Below, in pieces: positions 58,701-61,382 of a stretch of 61,382 nt of DNA. Numbering within the stretch: the first letter of the stretch is position 1; every line of letters starts with the position of its first letter. The notes beneath the pieces are model-generated. The model had not been told where the DNA came from. It was given only the letters and a program-made list of their open reading frames with translations, and searched no databases. The stretch is taken from NCBI GenBank assembly GCA_023384455.1, contig JAHDWH010000006.1, positions 1 through 61,382 on the forward strand. Reading direction: 5' to 3'. The stretch comes from Caldilineaceae bacterium (GTDB lineage: Bacteria; Chloroflexota; Anaerolineae; Caldilineales; Caldilineaceae). The position numbers and the translations under genes were made by a program.

Positions 58701-59324
58701 GGGGAAGGGGCACAGCGCGCAATTGCCTGGGCAGAAAAGGCTGGCGACGACCTCTGCCTGGGCCAGGCGTGGAATATTCTTTCGCTGGAAGCCGCCTATG
58801 CGGGGGACCTGCGCCGGGCGAGGGCTTGGCTCGACCGCTCGGTGGCTGCCTTCCAGCGGGTGGAGTACGCCTACATTCAGGCCCAGGCCCTGCGCGCCCA
58901 AGCCCAACTTTGCCAACTGGAAGGGAATTTGAGCCAGGCTTTGCTTTTGATCCGCCAGGCGCTGGACGCCAGCCAACAGATCGATGCAACCAATCTCAGC
59001 GCCGAGATGTGGGCGCTGGAGGCGGAAATTCTGCTCGATCTGGGCGACCTGGCGTCGGCGCTGGCCGCGGCAGAATCGGCTGCGGCCAACGCCACGCCTA
59101 ACGTCTTCCAATCCTATCTGTTGCACTATCGCTGCGCCAGGGTGTGGCGGGCCGCCAACCAGGACGACAGGGCGCAGGCGGCCCTGGCAACCGCCTTCAC
59201 AGAGTACAGCACTCTCCTCTCCACCCTCTCCCCGCAACAGCGGCAGCAGAGTCAGCGCGCTATCCCTGCCCATCGCAACCTGCTGGCTGACGCAGGCACG
59301 TTCCTGGGTGAAGAGCAACTCTGA
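55773..59324 (+). CDS. Large BTAD/AAA-ATPase/TPR transcriptional regulator
   Basis: The product, about 1183 residues, starts with a winged-helix and bacterial transcriptional activator domain (about 1-240: LHLHFLGQYSIAIDGHPVPP, LHPVTHNRAHLAALFWPELP). A signalling STAND-type ATPase follows (about 265-600) with Walker A GEAGVGKS near 295-302 and Walker B LALDDLQWAD near 412. The long C-terminal half, about 640-1180, is helical TPR-like. Such proteins integrate ATP state and a partner signal to activate genes, like AfsR. The frame is open from 55689 (TTG); GTG at 55773, just before KPPPTLHLHFLG, is the most likely start, but no strong ribosome binding site decides it. Targets unknown. Confidence 0.82.
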   Translation: MKPPPTLHLHFLGQYSIAIDGHPVPPFPTEKSRTLFAYLALHPVTHNRAHLAALFWPELPEQTARRRLSQELWRTGNALKQAGAVDILHAAGPDVRFHTECPVACDVFALTDALNGLRTPRPETWATRTQLLALYPGELLPGFFDEWVLVERERLFSRLREGLAHLLAFAKKQGDWEEAVHLVESLGQLDPLNETWAVEALGVSQALQRPEFGLQFYARLVEQMRDELDCSPTPELAALVQRHQQQTSLHGPPPLSFVDPAYQPPLIGREAERSLLLRALQQAQAGRGQICFLVGEAGVGKSRLLTFLLDDARWRGLLVGQGKSLEARRDEAYWPLLQALAQLLSPLRSQQLRLLLNPLWLAIAARSLPLLSEWLPDLPLPPPLAPEPDRIRTLEALTRLVLALAELTPTALALDDLQWADNATLDLLIYLARRIRSARLLILLSFRPAEVRQDTGVWLALQEIDRGEPAQRIELAGISAEASAELVRTLLQMDRPAPIFERRIYTRTEGNPFFILETLRTLHQEGNLTRGEGGDWQTPWDAVTVDYREAVIPREVDGLIRRRLAQLSPEERQVLDIAAVLATPFDLTQLTRFLPNAARQVLAATAALVQRHFLQETPTAYQFEHDQIRQTVYAQIDPAQRRQLHRSVGEVLEQYEPEAYTLLAYHFEQADAIGSAFRFAWKAGQAAQQSGAYRLARTHYAKAIAWLASLPAMQRTRFQLLMEWERLLNLLGERETQLEILRQLATTPGLDARQMGTVLLRQAVAHRDAGHFDAALALIGDSFAIAQEQRDEALAAEVLTVWGEVLHWRGEEKEAQSRLQEAVEAATRSANLRLQAQAWNRLADLLPALNAYTAAVEAADRALAAFQQLGDVAGAAGAQLALAVVAMERGDVQDAVTRYGSTLALAEECGFRMLEARVASNRANALCVLGQIGEALSHYARGLDIARSLDDERLYSLIFVNYAATHLSFVGRDEGLGEGAQRAIAWAEKAGDDLCLGQAWNILSLEAAYAGDLRRARAWLDRSVAAFQRVEYAYIQAQALRAQAQLCQLEGNLSQALLLIRQALDASQQIDATNLSAEMWALEAEILLDLGDLASALAAAESAAANATPNVFQSYLLHYRCARVWRAANQDDRAQAALATAFTEYSTLLSTLSPQQRQQSQRAIPAHRNLLADAGTFLGEEQL

Positions 59325-59419
59325 ACTTCCGGGAAGCGACCACAGCCAGAGCGGCGTTTGACCAGCGGCTGGTCACTTCTGCACGCGATTTCCGGCGACT
59401 CACGGCGGGTCCTATACTG

Positions 59420-59690
59420 CTACTGCTGCTGCTGTTGCATCTGCATCTGCTTTTGCTCGTCGCTCACATCTTCCGGCGGAACCCAGCCGGTGGTGGGGAT
59501 CAGCTCCTCCTCCGGCTCCGGGCGTTCGGCCAGCGTCACCTGCACGCCCACGTCCAGTTCGCTGTCGGCGTCGCCCCGGAAGACCCCTTTGGCCGGTGGC
59601 ACATCCGCATAATCCCGCCCGATGGCAACCCGAATGTGCCGCCCGTGGGCGATCAGGTGATTGGTGGGGTCAAAGCCGATGCGGTTCAGT
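59420..59690 (-). pseudogene. C-terminal remnant of a transglutaminase-like protein
   Basis: The minus strand encodes GFDPTNHLIAHGRHIRVAIG then RDYADVPPAKGVFRGDA and a tail ending in glutamines. DPTN...RHI-VA-GRDYxDVxPxxGVxxG is the C-terminal signature of bacterial transglutaminase-like proteins of about 280-300 residues. Upstream of it the frame runs into the repeat CAGTTGTTTCTGCGTGAATC (59687-59706), so the catalytic Cys-His-Asp part has been lost. The poly-glutamine end is encoded by CTGCTGCTGCTG-type repeats. Confidence 0.65.
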
Positions 59691-59739
59691 TGTTTCTGCG
59701 TGAATCTGCGTCCGCTTTTCTTTGAATCGATGACGTAAT

Positions 59740-61038
59740 TTACAACGCGTCCAGCCAATCGAGAACAGGCTGACCCTCTGCCCCCAGCAGGTCGCTGGTT
59801 GCGTCCCGATAGACCTTTAGGAAGCGGCGCAGGCCTTCCTGCGGTATCTCAAAGTTGTGCAACAGCCCCTGAATCCATTCCATTTCTCCGTGCAGCAGCC
59901 CCATATCCCCGAGTTGGAGCGCGGCGTGGATTGAACGGGTCAGATTCAGTCCTGCCACTTGCAGATGGCTGGGCTGTAGTTCACTCCGCTCCATCGCCGT
60001 CATCATCCGCGCTTGAATCCCGGCGGCGTTGCGCTGAAAGTGGATCAATGCGGTCTGGTATTGGGCTGAAACCGGCTGGACTTCGGGAGGGGCGGGCGCG
60101 GCCATCAGCAGTTTTTCCACCTGTTCCACGGCCTGGCGCAGGGTGTCGCCCAGGTAATGGCCGCGGATTCGGCCGCGTACAGGGGGCAACAGACCAAATA
60201 TGCGCCCGGCATAGGCCAGAGGGATGTCCTTGTCCGCCAGGCTTTCGGCTATTGTTTGCAGGGTAGCCGCGGTGTATAGCTGTTGGGCAGTCAGAACGAC
60301 AAGCTGGGGACGAACTACATCCAGGCTCTCCTGCAGCCGTTGGACTGGCACATTTGCGCCCAGATAGACCGTCTCCCAACCCTTGCGCCGCAGCAAAATC
60401 TGGAAGAGAAGCTGGCCGATGACGTGCTCCTCCTCGGCTGTACCGGCCACCAGAATGCGCCCGGCGCGGGTGGGGGGCGGGATGGCGCCGAGCAGGGACT
60501 CCAGCTTGCGCACGACCAGGGCCGATGCGAAATGCTCCTGCTGCACAGAAACCACCCCCGTATACCAGCCTTCGCCGATCTCCCGGATGCCCCGCTGCAA
60601 CACCTCCAGACAGACCACTTCGACGGGGAAGAGGGCAAATCCCTGGGCCAGAATCTGGTCGGCGGCCCGTTCGTGGAAGGCCAAACAGGCCGCAATCCAC
60701 CGCTCCCGAAAGGCGGTCACCTCTTCCCCCGCCGCCAGAGGCGGGGCAGAATCGGACTCGGACAAGCTGTAGTCACTCGACAGAAGCGGGTCCTGGCCCT
60801 CCCCCTCCAGCTGCCGCCACAGTTCCACAGCCCGGCTGATGCTCAGTCCTTCGTCCTGGCGCACAATCAGCCAGCGCAGGGTGTCAATATCCCGCTGGGA
60901 ATAGAGCCGGTGTCCGCCACTGGTGCGGTCTGGTTCGGGCAATCCATAGCGCCGCTCCCAGGCGCGCAGGGTATCCGGTTTGATTCCCGTCTCCTGCACC
61001 ACAGCTTTCAGGTTAAAAGTAGGCGTCGTGCGGTCCAT
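59740..61038 (-). CDS. MerR-type regulator with cobalamin-binding domain (CarH/LitR-like)
   Basis: The 432-residue protein has a MerR helix-turn-helix (about 8-70: AVVQETGIKPDTLRAWERRY, SGGHRLYSQRDI). A B12-binding four-helix part (about 105-185) follows, then a Rossmann-like B12 domain (about 192-310), and an extra C-terminal helical domain of about 110 residues. The light-sensing pocket residues of Thermus CarH (W131, E141, H142 and lower-ligand H177) have counterparts W158, E168, H169 and H205 with nearly the same spacing. It is therefore a candidate adenosylcobalamin-dependent photoreceptor repressor, which would release DNA in light. Targets in CarH systems are often carotenoid genes; none is certain here. 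GGAG precedes the ATG; a promoter lies at 61119-61148. Confidence 0.88.
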   Translation of the reverse strand: MDRTTPTFNLKAVVQETGIKPDTLRAWERRYGLPEPDRTSGGHRLYSQRDIDTLRWLIVRQDEGLSISRAVELWRQLEGEGQDPLLSSDYSLSESDSAPPLAAGEEVTAFRERWIAACLAFHERAADQILAQGFALFPVEVVCLEVLQRGIREIGEGWYTGVVSVQQEHFASALVVRKLESLLGAIPPPTRAGRILVAGTAEEEHVIGQLLFQILLRRKGWETVYLGANVPVQRLQESLDVVRPQLVVLTAQQLYTAATLQTIAESLADKDIPLAYAGRIFGLLPPVRGRIRGHYLGDTLRQAVEQVEKLLMAAPAPPEVQPVSAQYQTALIHFQRNAAGIQARMMTAMERSELQPSHLQVAGLNLTRSIHAALQLGDMGLLHGEMEWIQGLLHNFEIPQEGLRRFLKVYRDATSDLLGAEGQPVLDWLDAL

Positions 61039-61118
61039 GCGCGAACTCCGTCAACGTTTGCTGGTAACAATGAGCGTTACTGCTCAGTTCAAAAGAGTGA
61101 GTAGATACAATTATGAAT

Positions 61119-61148
61119 AGTATAGCACGGTTGTAAATGTTTTGTCCA
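61119..61148 (-). promoter_or_regulatory. Predicted promoter of the B12-binding regulator
   Basis: On the minus strand TGGACA and TATACT are 18 bases apart, about 80 bases before the ATG at 61038; the -10 box also has a TGC extension. CAGTAACG...CGTTGAC and ATTGTTACCAGC nearby offer half-sites for autoregulation. Confidence 0.55.
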
Positions 61149-61190
61149 GATAATGACTCACCCTGATCGGTGAAGCATCTGCCGAACTAT

Positions 61191-61382
61191 CCCACCCTGC
61201 CCCTCCCCATTCCAGGGAGGGAAGTGGAGCGACCCCTCCTCCAGAGTAGGGGAGGTTGGGAGGGGGTGAGCAGCCACCCTACCCTGCCCCTCCCCATTCC
61301 AGGGAGAGAAGTGGAGCGACTCCTCCCCCAGAGTAGGGGAGGTTGGGAGGGGGTGAGCAGCCACCCTACCCTGCCCCTCCCC
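61191..61382. repeat. C/G-rich element of about 88 bases, tandem copies 3-5
   Basis: Two full units (about 61191-61273 and 61274-61361) and the beginning of a third, cut by the window end, repeat CCCTGCCCCTCCCCATTCCA, GGAGCGACTCCTCCCCCAGA and GGGGAGGTTGGGAGGGGGTG. Units differ at only a few bases. Single copies are at 43384-43470 and 48711-48800. Confidence 0.93.

Noticed and set aside
59740-61038. Plain MerR-family metal-responsive regulator
   Set aside because: Metal-type MerR proteins are about 130 residues with C-terminal cysteines. This one has a full B12-binding module with the pocket residues.

Overview
This is a 61.4 kb, mostly GC-rich bacterial window with about 50 genes on both strands. 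The gene content suggests a Chloroflexota member, perhaps Anaerolineae or Caldilineae-like. Supporting features are large BTAD/ATPase/TPR regulators, TPR-CHAT proteins, a secreted beta-propeller protein with a PT-rich linker and an IYLPAVTR tail, a MerR-B12 regulator, and intergenic DNA full of short degenerate repeats. This placement is inference; no rRNA or other phylogenetic marker is present. I saw no rRNA, tRNA, CRISPR array or intact insertion sequence.

Layout. 0-11 kb: metabolic genes (enolase-like protein, MOSC protein, HicB-like protein, rifampin-phosphotransferase-like enzyme, aspartoacylase-family hydrolase, beta-propeller protein, aldo/keto reductase, AlkD-like glycosylase, fatty acid desaturase, DUF3830 protein). 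11.2-12.8 kb: DEAD-box RNA helicase. 13-20.3 kb: an accessory island of small minus-strand genes. It holds two toxin-antitoxin pairs, a possible DUF2283/nuclease pair, a frameshifted gene, a multiheme cytochrome remnant, many strong terminators, one attC-like palindrome and the C-terminal scrap of an integron-type integrase. I read it as a decayed integron or cassette island. 20.5-24.4 kb: pyruvate:ferredoxin oxidoreductase in two fused subunits. 24.7-32.4 kb: the most striking block, three genes in a row encoding a FecR/TPR lipoprotein, a membrane CHAT-TPR protein and a secreted TPR-CHAT protein. 32.6-34.4 kb: SAM-I riboswitch, then a trans-sulfuration PLP enzyme. 34.8-38 kb: CrtC-like lipoprotein, duplicated AbrB-type antitoxins with a nonsense-mutated PIN toxin, and a hydrolase. 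37.9-42.1 kb: response regulator, triple-PDZ protein and sensor kinase. 42-53.5 kb: NamZ-like muramidase, Trm112-like protein, GH4 glycosidase, class V aminotransferase, ECF sigma factor with a YdjM-like protein, YdjC deacetylase, HNH nuclease pair and malic enzyme. 53.9-61 kb: secreted propeller protein, giant BTAD regulator, transglutaminase remnant and a CarH-like B12-binding regulator.

Two themes cut across the window. First, the intergenic DNA is assembled from a small vocabulary of dispersed repeats (GAAACGT palindromes, TATTGCG tandems, GGGGACT runs, a roughly 88 bp C/G-rich element, AAGCTGACAGCTTGCG palindromes, ATCCGCG/CTGCGT blocks). Many abut or overlap start and stop codons, and several gene remnants end at them. 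Second, signalling and regulatory modules are dense: two CHAT proteins, a two-component system, an ECF sigma factor, a BTAD ATPase, a B12 regulator, a SAM riboswitch, and one promoter-driven structured RNA candidate near 48.9 kb that I could not assign.
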